From contig NZ_JAASRM010000001.1 of assembly GCF_011761565.1 (NCBI RefSeq), forward strand, positions 1,860,139-1,924,138: DNA of 64,000 nucleotides, written 5' to 3'. Below the pieces are notes generated by a model. The model ran no database searches and had not been told where the DNA came from. It was given only the letters and a program-made list of their open reading frames with translations. The position numbers and the translations under genes were made by a program. Source of the stretch: Rhizomicrobium palustre (GTDB lineage: Bacteria; Pseudomonadota; Alphaproteobacteria; Micropepsales; Micropepsaceae). Shown here one piece after another: positions 9,878-19,318 of this stretch. Positions within the stretch are counted from its first letter, which is position 1; each line of letters opens with the position of its first letter.

Positions 9878-11401
9878 ATGCCAGCTCCCAAGACCGATAT
9901 CGCCGTTATCCGCCTCAATCCCAACGACAACGTCGTCGTGGCGGTGACCCAGCTTGCCGCTGGGACCTCCGTGGGCGCCGAAAACATCATCACGGCGGAT
10001 GTCATCCCCTTCGGCCATAAGGTCGCAACCTCCGCCATCCGTGAGGGCGAGCCAGTGCGCAAATACGGCCAGGTGATCGGGGTGGCGAGCGCTGATATTG
10101 CCCCGGGCGCGCATGTTCATGTCCACAACCTCGCCTTTTCGGATTTGCGCGAGGCGGCCGGTGTCGCGCCTGCCTTTTTGCGCAACGACGCGGTGAAGAC
10201 CTTTCAAGGGTTCAAGCGCGGCGATGGCCGTGTCGCCACCCGCAACTATGTCGGTATCCTAACATCCGTGAACTGCTCGGCCTCGGTCGCCAAATACATC
10301 GCCCAGGAAGTGGAGCGTAGCGGCCTCCTTGCCGATTACCCCAATGTCGATGGCATTGTGCCGATCGTGCATTCCGGCGGCTGTGGCATGGCGGGGCAGG
10401 GCGAAGGTTTTGATCTTCTCTCGCGCACCCTTTGGGGCACCGCCGCCAATCCCAACTTCGCCGCTGTCTTGCTCGTGGGCCTGGGCTGCGAAGTGCTCCA
10501 GCTGGCCAAGTTCAAGCAGATCTATGGACTTACAGAGTCTGAGCATTTTCAATCGTTTACCATCCAAGACACCGGTGGCACCAAACGCGCCATCGCCGAA
10601 GGGGTGGATAAGCTCAAGGCCATGCTGCCGCGCGCCAATCAGGCCCAGCGCACGCCCCAGCCCGCCAGCGAATTGGTGATCGGCCTGCAATGTGGTGCTT
10701 CTGACGGCTGGTCGGGCGTCACCGCCAATCCTGCGCTGGGCAATGCCTCGGACCGCATCATTTCCATGGGCGGCACGGTGCTGCTTTCGGAGACGCCGGA
10801 AATCTATGGCGCCGAGCATCTTCTCTATGCCCGCGCCGAGAGCCCCGAACTGGTCGAAAAGCTCCGTGCCCGGATCGAATGGTGGGAACGCTACACCGCG
10901 CTCCACGAAATGGAAATGAACAACAACCCCTCGCCGGGCAACAAGGCGGGCGGGCTTACCACCATTCTCGAGAAGTCTCTCGGTGCGGTGGCCAAGGCAG
11001 GCACCTCGCCGCTGGTGGATGTGATTGAATATGCCGAGCCGGTGAAAAAACACGGTCTCGTCTTCATGGATAGCCCCGGCTTTGATCCTTGCTCGGCCAC
11101 CGGGCAGGTCGCCTCTGGCGCCACCATGATCGCCTTTACCACCGGTCGCGGCTCCGCCTATGGCTGCAAGCCCACCCCCTCGATCAAACTCGCCACCAAC
11201 AGCGAGCTCTTCAAGAAAATGCCCGACGATATGGATGTCGATTGCGGCACCATCGCCCTGGGGCAAACGACCGTGGAGGAAAAGGGCGCCGAGATCGTCG
11301 ACTATATGCTTTCGGTCGCTTCCGGTCAGAAGTCCAAAAGTGAAGAGCTGGGTTACGGCGATATGGAATTCGTCCCCTGGCATATCGGCGCCGTGATGTA
11401 A
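9878..11401 (+). CDS. uxaA: altronate dehydratase
   Basis: Predicted 507-residue UxaA, which dehydrates D-altronate to 2-keto-3-deoxygluconate in galacturonate breakdown. The first about 95 residues form the small SAF-like domain (VIRLNPNDNVVVA), and the remainder is the large UxaA/GarD catalytic domain, with GFKRGDGRVATRN, HSGGCGM, QCGASDGWSG and FTTGRGSAYGCKPTPS segments typical of the family. I started at ATG 9878 because the longer frame (from 9659) adds 73 residues unlike the family. It lies 47 nt before uxaB, so the two are probably one transcript. Confidence 0.95.
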   Translation: MPAPKTDIAVIRLNPNDNVVVAVTQLAAGTSVGAENIITADVIPFGHKVATSAIREGEPVRKYGQVIGVASADIAPGAHVHVHNLAFSDLREAAGVAPAFLRNDAVKTFQGFKRGDGRVATRNYVGILTSVNCSASVAKYIAQEVERSGLLADYPNVDGIVPIVHSGGCGMAGQGEGFDLLSRTLWGTAANPNFAAVLLVGLGCEVLQLAKFKQIYGLTESEHFQSFTIQDTGGTKRAIAEGVDKLKAMLPRANQAQRTPQPASELVIGLQCGASDGWSGVTANPALGNASDRIISMGGTVLLSETPEIYGAEHLLYARAESPELVEKLRARIEWWERYTALHEMEMNNNPSPGNKAGGLTTILEKSLGAVAKAGTSPLVDVIEYAEPVKKHGLVFMDSPGFDPCSATGQVASGATMIAFTTGRGSAYGCKPTPSIKLATNSELFKKMPDDMDVDCGTIALGQTTVEEKGAEIVDYMLSVASGQKSKSEELGYGDMEFVPWHIGAVM

Positions 11402-11448
11402 CGCGGCCAAAACAACGCGCGAGAAACGCTCAACCCCACGAGAACCCT

Positions 11449-12918
11449 ATGCAACAGCTCAATCAGTCCCTGGTGAAGGAGCGTTTCCGCCCCACGCCGC
11501 GCATTCTGCAATTCGGCGAAGGTAATTTCTTGCGCGCCTTTGTCGATTGGAAGATCGACCGCATGAATGAGAAGGCGGGCAGCGATTGGGGTGTCGTAGT
11601 GGTGCGTCCCATCGCTGGCGGCAATCCTCATACGCTGAACGAGCAGGATGGCCTTTATAATGTGCTGACCCGCGGCGTCGCCGATGATGGTTCCACGGTT
11701 TCCGAAGCCCGGCTTGTGACCTGCGTGCGTCAGGAAATCCCCAGCCATGAGGATTGGGAAGGCGTGCTGAACCTGGCGCGCAATCCCGAAATTACCGTCG
11801 TCGTGTCGAACACCACCGATGCCGGCATCGCCTATGTGCCGGATGTCGCCTATGGCGATCAGCCGCCGGTGTCTTTTCCCGGCAAGATGACCCGGCTTCT
11901 GCATGAGCGCTGGAAATATTTCGAGGGCGCTCCGGCTTTTGGCTGGCAAATGATCGCCTGCGAATTGATCGATCATAATGGTGATGAGCTGAAGCGCATT
12001 GTCTTGCAGCATGCCGCCGAATGGGGGCTGGAGCCTGAATTCATCACTTGGCTGCACGAATGCAACGCTTTCTACAACACCCTCGTGGATCGCATTGTGC
12101 CGGGCTATCCCAAAGCCGACGCCGAGAAGCTGGAAGCCGAGTTTGGCTATCGCGATCTCTTCATGACGGTGGGCGAGTATTTCCACTTCTTTGTCATCGA
12201 GAAAAAGGCTGATCAGCCCGCGCTGCGCCTGCCGCTCGCCGATTATGACGAGCACACCGTCGTGACCGAGGACGTAACGCCTTATAAGGCGCGCAAGGTG
12301 GCGATCCTGAACGGCGCCCATACCGCGCTTTGCCCGCTGGCGCTGATTTCCGGCGTCTTGACGGTGGGCGAGGCGGTGACGACCCCGGTCGGCGCCAAGT
12401 TCCTCGACCGGCTCTTGAACGAGGAAGTCATCCCCTTCCTCACCTTGCCCAAGACGGAGTTGGAAGCCTTCGCGGCGGCGGTACTGCGCCGCTTCACCAA
12501 TCCCTTCATCCGCCATCTCTGGCACGACATCTCACTGAATGGTCTGGTCAAATACCAGACCCGCAATCTCGATCGGCTCGAGGCGTATCTCGCCAAAAAT
12601 GGCAAGCCCGCCCCGCTGATGACCTTGTCTCTGGCGGCGTGGCTGGTCTTTTATCTCGGCAAATTCCCGGGCGCGGCCGAGCTGGCCCCGCGCGATGCTG
12701 CCGCGATACTGGAAAAGGTCAAGGCGATCGGTGCGTTGGACGATGGCTCGCCGGAAGGCCGCGAGAAGATGGTCGCCGCCTATCTCGGCGAGACGGCCTT
12801 CTGGGGCCATTCCATCGATTCGGCTCCGTTGCGTGCCGCGGTCGCCGCCGATTACACGTTACTGACCGAGACCCCGCTCAACTTCGAACGTTTGGCCTCG
12901 TTCCTCGCGGCTCGATAA
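11449..12918 (+). CDS. uxaB: tagaturonate reductase
   Basis: Predicted 489-residue member of the polyol/mannonate dehydrogenase family. The start ILQFGEGNFLRAFVDWKIDRM is characteristic of UxaB (tagaturonate reductase, NADH-dependent, D-tagaturonate to D-altronate) rather than of mannonate oxidoreductase. It contains the VVSNTTDAGI segment and the catalytic-region motif VAILNGAHTAL. Its product is the substrate of the preceding uxaA. uxaC and the KDG kinase/aldolase genes are not in this window and must lie elsewhere. Confidence 0.93.
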   Translation: MQQLNQSLVKERFRPTPRILQFGEGNFLRAFVDWKIDRMNEKAGSDWGVVVVRPIAGGNPHTLNEQDGLYNVLTRGVADDGSTVSEARLVTCVRQEIPSHEDWEGVLNLARNPEITVVVSNTTDAGIAYVPDVAYGDQPPVSFPGKMTRLLHERWKYFEGAPAFGWQMIACELIDHNGDELKRIVLQHAAEWGLEPEFITWLHECNAFYNTLVDRIVPGYPKADAEKLEAEFGYRDLFMTVGEYFHFFVIEKKADQPALRLPLADYDEHTVVTEDVTPYKARKVAILNGAHTALCPLALISGVLTVGEAVTTPVGAKFLDRLLNEEVIPFLTLPKTELEAFAAAVLRRFTNPFIRHLWHDISLNGLVKYQTRNLDRLEAYLAKNGKPAPLMTLSLAAWLVFYLGKFPGAAELAPRDAAAILEKVKAIGALDDGSPEGREKMVAAYLGETAFWGHSIDSAPLRAAVAADYTLLTETPLNFERLASFLAAR

Positions 12919-12923
12919 GCACC

Positions 12924-12963
12924 TCCCGCCAGTCCTGACACAAAGATTTTATGGCTGGCGGGA
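12924..12963 (+). terminator. stem-loop after uxaB
   Basis: Perfect 9-bp inverted repeat (TCCCGCCAG at 12924-12932 and CTGGCGGGA at 12955-12963) just after the uxaB stop, followed by a short T-rich stretch (TTTATGT). The 22-nt loop and weak T-run make it a modest terminator candidate separating uxaAB from the epimerase gene. Confidence 0.5.
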
Positions 12964-13031
12964 TTTATGTCTGACATAATAGCGAGCGGAAAACGACAAC
13001 GGCCTCATTCAAGGCTAGGGGAAACGCGACG

Positions 13032-14147
13032 ATGTTTAAAGTAATGGCGACGACAATGGCCATGGCTGCGCTGGCGGCTGCGGGATCGGCAGAGGCTGGC
13101 GTGACCAAGGCGCCCTTCGGTAAGACGGCGGACGGCAAGCCGGTCGAGCTTTTCACACTCTCGGGCAAGGACGGCTTCGAGGCCAAGATTTCGACCTATG
13201 GCGCCACTCTGGTTTCGCTCAAGGCCCCCGACAAAAAAGGCGTTTATGGCGATGTCGTGCTCGGCTTCACCAGTGTCGATCCTTATGTGAAGGGCGTGCC
13301 CTTCTATGGCGCCACCATCGGGCGCTATGGCAATCGCATTGCGCTTGGCAAATTCACTTTGGACGGCAAGAGCTATCAGCTCCCCACCAATGACGGCCCC
13401 AACTCGCTGCATGGCGGCACCAAAGGCTTCGACAAGCGGCTGTGGACGGCCGAGCCGGTCGACACCAAAGACGGTTCGGCGCTGAAGCTCACCTATGTCA
13501 GCGCGGATGGTGAGGAAGGCTATCCCGGCCAGCTCACGGTGCACGTCACCTATACGCTCAAGGCCAACCACACCTTGGCGATCACCTATGATGCCACCAC
13601 CACCAAGCCGACGGTGGTGAACCTCACCAACCACACCTATTTCAATCTTTCGGGCAATCCCGAAAAGCCGATTCTGAACCACCTTCTAACGCTGAAGGCC
13701 GACCGCTTCACCCCGGTCAACAAGACGCTGATCCCCACCGGCGAGCTTAAGCCCGTCAAAGGCACGCCCTTTGATTTCACCAAGGCGACCGTCATCGGCG
13801 CACGCATCGAAGCGAACGATGAACAGCTCAAATTCGGCAAGGGCTATGACCATAACTGGGTGCTGAACAGCTCTGGCAAGCTTGCTAGCGCCGCCGTGCT
13901 GGAAGATCCCGAAAGCGGCCGCGTGCTGGAAGTCTCCACGACGGAGCCGGGCATTCAGTTCTATTCGGGCAACTTCATGGATGGGAAACCGGCGGGCGCC
14001 GGCACCGTCTATAAGCACCGTACCGGCCTTTGCCTGGAGACCCAGCACTTCCCGGATTCACCGAACCATCCCTCTTTTCCCTCGACGGTTCTGAAGCCCG
14101 GTCAGGCCTATCACAGCGAAACCGTGCTGAGCTTCCGCACGAAGTAA
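13032..14147 (+). CDS. galM: aldose 1-epimerase (exported, galactose mutarotase family)
   Basis: Predicted 371-residue aldose 1-epimerase with a signal peptide of about 23 residues (MFKVMATTMAMAALAAAGSA, cut near AEA), so it should act in the periplasm. The family motifs are present: GRYGNRIALGKF, NDGPNSLHGG, VNLTNHTYFNLSG with the catalytic His, and LCLETQHFPDSPN near the C-terminus. The catalytic Glu is expected in the LCLETQ segment. It interconverts alpha and beta anomers of sugars such as galactose, glucose or arabinose before uptake. An AGGGGAAA ribosome site precedes ATG 13032. It is followed by a large stem-loop terminator. Confidence 0.93.
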   Translation: MFKVMATTMAMAALAAAGSAEAGVTKAPFGKTADGKPVELFTLSGKDGFEAKISTYGATLVSLKAPDKKGVYGDVVLGFTSVDPYVKGVPFYGATIGRYGNRIALGKFTLDGKSYQLPTNDGPNSLHGGTKGFDKRLWTAEPVDTKDGSALKLTYVSADGEEGYPGQLTVHVTYTLKANHTLAITYDATTTKPTVVNLTNHTYFNLSGNPEKPILNHLLTLKADRFTPVNKTLIPTGELKPVKGTPFDFTKATVIGARIEANDEQLKFGKGYDHNWVLNSSGKLASAAVLEDPESGRVLEVSTTEPGIQFYSGNFMDGKPAGAGTVYKHRTGLCLETQHFPDSPNHPSFPSTVLKPGQAYHSETVLSFRTK

Positions 14148-14158
14148 CCCTATGCAGC

Positions 14159-14220
14159 AAAACGCCGTTTCCTTTGCACATCCGTGGGCCTATTCAGCCC
14201 GGTCAAGGAAACGGCGTTTT
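14159..14220. terminator. long stem-loop terminator after aldose epimerase
   Basis: Perfect 16-bp inverted repeat: AAAACGCCGTTTCCTT (14159-14174) pairs with AAGGAAACGGCGTTTT (14205-14220), with a 30-nt loop that itself has a small GGGC/GCCC stem. The A- and T-rich outer ends would allow termination in either direction. Confidence 0.75.
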
Positions 14221-14325
14221 CTGTTTGTACTCTTGTCTTAACTGCCCTTGGCTTAAAACGCCTGCTTATGTGTCCGCACTTGGATGCGGCGCATCCTTGG
14301 CTATAGTGCAGCGGAAGGATGCATC

Positions 14326-15093
14326 ATGAAGAAAACGGCTTCACACGGACGATTTGCGTCTGGCGCTAGGGCGCTCAGATTGCACGGTACGATTGCACGC
14401 GATCTCGGCGTGGCCATCGTCTCGGGCCGTTATCAGCCTGGCGATCTTCTGATCGGCGAGATCGCCTCCTCCGAAAAGCTGGAAGTATCACGTACCGCCT
14501 ATCGCGAGGCTGTGCGGATTTTGTCCGCTAAAGGGCTGGTCGAATCCAAGCCCAAGGTCGGCACCAAGGTGACCGCGCGCAGCCATTGGAACCTTCTAGA
14601 TCCGGATGTGCTGGCTTGGGCTTTTGAAAGCGAGCCCGATCTCGATTTGCTCGAAAGCCTGTTCGAGCTGCGTAATATCGTGGAATCTGCCGCCGCCGCT
14701 TTCGCGGCCACCCGCCGCACCACTGCGCATCTCGATGCCATGCGCGATGCCATAGAACGGATGGCGCGCCATACCCTTGCGACGCCCGAAGGCCGCCAGG
14801 GCGATCAGGATTTTCATGCCTCGCTGCTGGAAGCGACCGGTAATCCCTACATTATCTCTCTCACCACAGGCGTGAACGCTGCGGTCAATACCACCACCAT
14901 GTTCAAGCAGCGCGAGCGGCCACTGCCGCGCGATCCGGTGCCGGATCATTTGCGGGTGTTCACGGCGATTGCTGATCGCGATCCTGATCGGGCCCGCGAG
15001 GAAATGAGCACCCTGATCCGCCTCGCCCTGCAGGACACGCCCGTCCCCCAGCGCGCCAAGGCGCGGGGCAAGGCCCAGAAAGCTGCCCGCTAA
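14326..15093 (+). CDS. GntR/FadR-family transcriptional regulator
   Basis: Predicted 255-residue regulator: N-terminal winged helix (about residues 15-85, with LEVSRTAYREAVRILSAKGLVESKPKVGT) followed by an all-helical FCD ligand-binding domain (about 105-235, with ELRNIVESAAAAFAATRR, QDFHASLLEATGNPYI and PDHLRVFTAIADRD carrying the likely metal-binding Asp/His residues). ATG 14326 has a GGAAGGA ribosome site; the longer frame from 14284 lacks one. It sits between the uronate/epimerase genes and the arabinose operon, so it may control either set. Sugar-acid-responsive members of this subfamily are common. Confidence 0.88.
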   Translation: MKKTASHGRFASGARALRLHGTIARDLGVAIVSGRYQPGDLLIGEIASSEKLEVSRTAYREAVRILSAKGLVESKPKVGTKVTARSHWNLLDPDVLAWAFESEPDLDLLESLFELRNIVESAAAAFAATRRTTAHLDAMRDAIERMARHTLATPEGRQGDQDFHASLLEATGNPYIISLTTGVNAAVNTTTMFKQRERPLPRDPVPDHLRVFTAIADRDPDRAREEMSTLIRLALQDTPVPQRAKARGKAQKAAR

Positions 15094-15304
15094 GCTCCAC
15101 ACGCGATTGTGCTGCAACTTGCCGCGCGAGGGGCGGCGGCATTCGCGCGCGGCTGCCTGAAAAGCCAACTTTTTCAGGCATTTTGCGACTTTTAGCCAAT
15201 ACCCCTAAAAATGACCCTCTTTCCAAATTGTCTGCTTTTTTGATGCTAGCGGAATTGGGCTGTGATATTGGGAAGCGGAAGCCCCGCGTAAGAAGAGACC
15301 CCCC

Positions 15305-16816
15305 ATGGCCAAGATCGCCAATTACGAATTGTGGTTTGTCACTGGAAGCCAGCATCTGTACGGGCCGGAAGTGCTCAAGCAGGTCGCCGCCGATTCCACG
15401 CAAATCGCCAAGGCGCTGGATGAGAGTGCTGCGATCCCCGCGAAAGTCGTCTTCAAACCGGTGCTGGTGTCGCCGGAATCGGTGAGCGCGCTGGTTGCCG
15501 AAGCCAACAACACCCCGGCTTGTATCGGCCTGGTTATGTGGTGCCACACCTTCTCGCCTTCTAAGATGTGGATCAACGGCCTCAAGGAGCTGAAGAAGCC
15601 CGCCGTTCATCTGCACACCCAGTTCAATCGCGATATCCCCTGGGGCTCCATCGATATGGACTTCATGAACCTGAACCAGGCCGCTCATGGCGACCGTGAG
15701 CACGGGTTCATTTGGACGCGCCTGCGCCTCAACCGGAAGGTCGTGGTCGGCTATTGGCAGGAACAGGCCGTGCAGGAAAAGATCGGCTCCTTCGCGCGCG
15801 CCGCCGCCGCTTGGGCCTCCTGGCAGGGCGCGAAATTCGCCCGCTTTGGCGACAACATGCGCGAAGTTGCGGTGACTGAAGGCGATAAGGTTTCGGCCCA
15901 GTTCAAGTTCGGCTACTCGGTCAACTATCATCCGGTCGGTGATCTGGTGAAGGTGATTAACGCCATCTCAGATAAGGAAGTCGATCAGCTCGTCGCCGAA
16001 TATGAAGCGGTTTACGATGTATCGAGCGATCTGCGCTCCACCGGCAGCCGCGCCAAATTCGTCCGCGAACAGGCCCGCATCGAGCTTGGTCTGCGTGCCT
16101 TCTTGAAGGAAGGAAACTTCAAGGGCTTCACCAATACCTTCGAAGACCTCTGGGGTCTGGAACAGCTTCCCGGCCTGGCCGTGCAGCGTTTGATGGCTGA
16201 TGGCTATGGCTTCGGCGCTGAAGGCGACTGGAAGACCTCCGCACTGGTGCAGGCGGTGAAGGTGATGGCGACCGGCCTTAAGGGCGGTACCTCCTTCATG
16301 GAGGACTACACCTATCATCTCGATCCGGCGAACAAGCTGGTGCTCGGCGCCCATATGCTGGAAGTGTGTCCCTCCATCGCGGCCGAGAAGCCGAAGCTGG
16401 AAGTGCATCCGCTCGGTATCGGCGGCAAGATGGACCCGGCGCGTCTGGTCTTCACCACCCCGGCCGGCCCGGCCGTCGGCGCTTCGCTGATCGATCTCGG
16501 CAACCGTTTCCGCCTTCTGGTCAACGATCTCGAAGTCGTCACCCCGCCGCATGCGATGCCCAAGCTCCCCGTCGCCCAGGCGATGTGGAAGCCGCTGCCG
16601 AGCCTCGAAGAATCCTGCGCGTGCTGGATTTACGCGGGCGGCGCCCATCACACGGCGTTCAGCCAGGCGGTCGGCTCCGAAGTGCTGGAAGATTTCGCGC
16701 GCATCGCGGATATCGAGTTCGTCTCGATCAACGCGAAAACCGATGTCAGCGAGTTCCAGAAAGAGCTGCGCTTCAATGAAGTCTATTACGCGATGAACCG
16801 CGGCTGGACGATCTAA
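15305..16816 (+). CDS. araA: L-arabinose isomerase
   Basis: Predicted 503-residue enzyme converting L-arabinose to L-ribulose; length fits the E. coli family. It begins with the characteristic [14 protein letters not shown] and carries the metal- and substrate-site segments [33 protein letters not shown] and HHTAFS. It heads an araA-araB-araD-symporter cluster. The 211-bp gap before it (15094-15304) has AT-rich stretches that probably hold the promoter, but I cannot name boxes with confidence. Confidence 0.96.
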   Translation: MAKIANYELWFVTGSQHLYGPEVLKQVAADSTQIAKALDESAAIPAKVVFKPVLVSPESVSALVAEANNTPACIGLVMWCHTFSPSKMWINGLKELKKPAVHLHTQFNRDIPWGSIDMDFMNLNQAAHGDREHGFIWTRLRLNRKVVVGYWQEQAVQEKIGSFARAAAAWASWQGAKFARFGDNMREVAVTEGDKVSAQFKFGYSVNYHPVGDLVKVINAISDKEVDQLVAEYEAVYDVSSDLRSTGSRAKFVREQARIELGLRAFLKEGNFKGFTNTFEDLWGLEQLPGLAVQRLMADGYGFGAEGDWKTSALVQAVKVMATGLKGGTSFMEDYTYHLDPANKLVLGAHMLEVCPSIAAEKPKLEVHPLGIGGKMDPARLVFTTPAGPAVGASLIDLGNRFRLLVNDLEVVTPPHAMPKLPVAQAMWKPLPSLEESCACWIYAGGAHHTAFSQAVGSEVLEDFARIADIEFVSINAKTDVSEFQKELRFNEVYYAMNRGWTI

Positions 16817-16825
16817 AGCATACAT

Positions 16826-16868
16826 GGCGCGCTTCGTGGGAGGTTGCTTTTCCTTCCCGAAGCGCGCC
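16826..16868 (+). other. intercistronic hairpin between araA and araB
   Basis: Perfect 11-bp inverted repeat GGCGCGCTTCG (16826-16836) and CGAAGCGCGCC (16858-16868). The stem continues inward, since GGGAGG in the loop can pair with CCTTCCC with one bulge. No T-run follows, so it is better read as an mRNA-stabilising or attenuating hairpin than a terminator. Confidence 0.6.
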
Positions 16869-16911
16869 GTCATATTCACGGGTTTAGGGAAGAACCCCTC
16901 AGGATAAGAAC

Positions 16912-18579
16912 ATGGGCAGTCGCTATACTATCGGTCTCGATTATGGGACCAATTCCGTCCGTGCACTGATCGTCGATGTGGCGGACGGGCGCGAAATCGC
17001 CGCCGCCATCTGGGTCTATGAGCACGGCCATCAGGGTGTGATCCTGGATAAGGATCCCAACGTCGCCCGCCAGCATCCGGGCGATTATCTGAAGGGCGCG
17101 GAGCTCACGATTGTTGAAGCGCTGGCCACGGCGGCCAAATCTGTTCCTGGTTTCTCCCCTGCGCAGGTGATCGGCATCGGTGTCGACACCACCGGCTCCA
17201 CCCCCATGCCGGTCGATGCCGATGGCATCCCGCTCGCGCTGAGCGACAAATATAAAGACGATCCCGCTGCCCAGGCTTGGCTCTGGAAAGATCACACCGG
17301 CTGGGCGGAAGCCGCCGAGATCACCAAGCTCGCCCATGACATCCGCCCGCAATATGTGGCGGTGATCGGTGGGGTTTATTCCTCCGAATGGTTCTATTCC
17401 AAAATTCTGCGTTGCCTGCGCACGCGCCCGGATGTGTTCGATGCCGCCTATAGCTGGATCGAGCTGTCGGATTTCGTGCCCGCAGCAATGACGGATACGC
17501 TCGCCCCATCCAAATTCACCGCGGGCATCTGCGCCGCCGGTCATAAGGCGATGTATTCCGCCGCCTGGGGTGGCTATCCCGATAAGGAATTCCTCGCCAA
17601 GCTCGATCCCAAGCTGGCCGATCTGCGCGACCGTCTCACCCCGCGGGTGAAGGCGGTGGATAGCGCTGCTGGTGGTCTCTCCCCCGCATGGGCCAAGAAG
17701 ACCGGCCTTTCTGAAGGTATTCCGGTCGCCATCGGCGCCTTCGATTGCCACCTTGGCGCTGTCGGCGCGGGCGTGGCCCCGGGCGTGCTGGTGAAAGTGC
17801 TCGGTACCTCCACCTGCGATATCTCGGTGCAGCCGAATAACGTGAAGCTCGCGGATGTGCCGGGCGTCTGCGGCATTGTCGATGGTTCGGTGCTGCCGGG
17901 CTATTTCGGCCTCGAAGCCGGTCAGTCGGCGGTGGGCGATATCTTCAATTGGTTCGTGGAATATGTGAACCCGACCGGCCTTGGCCATGTCGAACTCACC
18001 GCTGAGGCGTCCAAGCTGAAGCCAGGTGAATCCGGCCTTCTGGCGCTCGATTGGAACAACGGCAACCGCACCGTCCTCGTCGATCAGCGCCTCACCGGCC
18101 TGCTCCTCGGCCAGACGCTCTATACGACGCCGGCGGAAATTTACCGCGCGCTGGTGGAGGCGACCGCGTTCGGCGCGCTCACCATCATCAACCGCTTCGA
18201 GGAATACGGCGTCAAAATCGATACCGTGGTCAATTGCGGTGGTATCGCCGAAAAGAACGCCTTCATCATGCAGACCTATGCTGATGTCACCGGCCGCACC
18301 ATGAAGGTGTCGCGCTCGGCCCAGACCCCGGCATTGGGTTCGGCGGTGGCCGCCGCCGTGGTGGCGGGCGCGCATAAGGATTTTGCCAGCGCCATCGCGG
18401 CGATGACCGGCCTCAAGGATAAGGTCTATGAGCCTAATCCCGCCGCCCATGCCGTCTACAAAGAGCTTTATGCCCTTTATCACACCCTGCACGACGCTTT
18501 CGGCACCGAGAAAGGTCAGACCAACCTCTTCGGCGTGATGAAGAAGCTGATCGACATCCGTACGGCGGCGCGGGGCTGA
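16912..18579 (+). CDS. araB: ribulokinase
   Basis: Predicted 555-residue FGGY-family kinase that phosphorylates L-ribulose to L-ribulose 5-phosphate. The start [18 protein letters not shown] is the phosphate-1 motif of the ASKHA fold as found in AraB; further along are [15 protein letters not shown], the catalytic-base region [20 protein letters not shown] and the ATP-site [12 protein letters not shown]. It starts 96 nt after araA, across a hairpin, and ends one nt before araD. Confidence 0.96.
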   Translation: MGSRYTIGLDYGTNSVRALIVDVADGREIAAAIWVYEHGHQGVILDKDPNVARQHPGDYLKGAELTIVEALATAAKSVPGFSPAQVIGIGVDTTGSTPMPVDADGIPLALSDKYKDDPAAQAWLWKDHTGWAEAAEITKLAHDIRPQYVAVIGGVYSSEWFYSKILRCLRTRPDVFDAAYSWIELSDFVPAAMTDTLAPSKFTAGICAAGHKAMYSAAWGGYPDKEFLAKLDPKLADLRDRLTPRVKAVDSAAGGLSPAWAKKTGLSEGIPVAIGAFDCHLGAVGAGVAPGVLVKVLGTSTCDISVQPNNVKLADVPGVCGIVDGSVLPGYFGLEAGQSAVGDIFNWFVEYVNPTGLGHVELTAEASKLKPGESGLLALDWNNGNRTVLVDQRLTGLLLGQTLYTTPAEIYRALVEATAFGALTIINRFEEYGVKIDTVVNCGGIAEKNAFIMQTYADVTGRTMKVSRSAQTPALGSAVAAAVVAGAHKDFASAIAAMTGLKDKVYEPNPAAHAVYKELYALYHTLHDAFGTEKGQTNLFGVMKKLIDIRTAARG

Positions 18580-18580
18580 A

Positions 18581-19273
18581 ATGCTGGAAGAACTGAAAGA
18601 AGAAGTCTGTCAGGCCAATCTCGATCTCGTCAAAGAAGGTCTGGTGATCCAGACCTTCGGCAATGTCAGCGGCATCGATCGCGAAAAAGGCCTGGTGGTG
18701 ATCAAGCCGTCGGGCGTCTCTTATGACGTGATGAAGCCCGAGCATATGGTGGTGCTGGAGCTTGCCAGCGGCAAGGTGGTGGAAGGGAACTTGCGTCCCT
18801 CATCCGATACGCCCACCCATCTGGTGCTCTATCGCGCTTTTGCCAATGTCGGCGGCATCGTTCACACCCACAGCCTTTATGCCACCGCCTGGGCCCAGGC
18901 CAAGCGCTCCATTCCGGCGCTCGGCACCACCCATGCCGATTATTGGCATGGCGATATTCCCTGCACCCGGCTGATGAGGCCGGAAGAAATCGCGGGCGAA
19001 TATGAAGCCAAGACCGGCGATGTGATTGTCGAAACCTTCGGCAACACCGATCCCATGCACAAGCCGAGCGTGATCGTGGCGAGCCACGGCCCCTTTGCTT
19101 GGGGCAAGGACGCCCATGACGCCGTGCATAATGCGGCGATCCTGGAATATGTCGCCAAGCTCGCCAGCCTATCGTTGCAGATCGTGCCCTCGACGGGCGA
19201 GATGCAGTCCGAGCTGCTCGACAAGCATTTCCTGCGCAAGCACGGGCCCAAAGCCTATTACGGTCAGAAATAA
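18581..19273 (+). CDS. araD: L-ribulose-5-phosphate 4-epimerase
   Basis: Predicted 230-residue class II aldolase-like enzyme making D-xylulose 5-phosphate. Zinc-site and family motifs: [44 protein letters not shown] with the zinc-binding [18 protein letters not shown], and [19 protein letters not shown] with the third zinc His. ATG follows the araB stop after one nt, so translation is probably coupled. Confidence 0.96.
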   Translation: MLEELKEEVCQANLDLVKEGLVIQTFGNVSGIDREKGLVVIKPSGVSYDVMKPEHMVVLELASGKVVEGNLRPSSDTPTHLVLYRAFANVGGIVHTHSLYATAWAQAKRSIPALGTTHADYWHGDIPCTRLMRPEEIAGEYEAKTGDVIVETFGNTDPMHKPSVIVASHGPFAWGKDAHDAVHNAAILEYVAKLASLSLQIVPSTGEMQSELLDKHFLRKHGPKAYYGQK

Positions 19274-19318
19274 CGTTTTTATCGGAAGTAACGACATAAC
19301 ACTGAGGGGAACGCTTCC

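Noticed and set aside
10259..11410. 383-codon frame opposite uxaA, and 11353-12525 opposite uxaB
   Set aside because: Both lie fully within strongly recognised genes and have no recognisable motifs.
16876..18492. 538-codon frame opposite araB
   Set aside because: Shadow of araB; His/Gly/Arg-rich composition is typical of out-of-frame reading.
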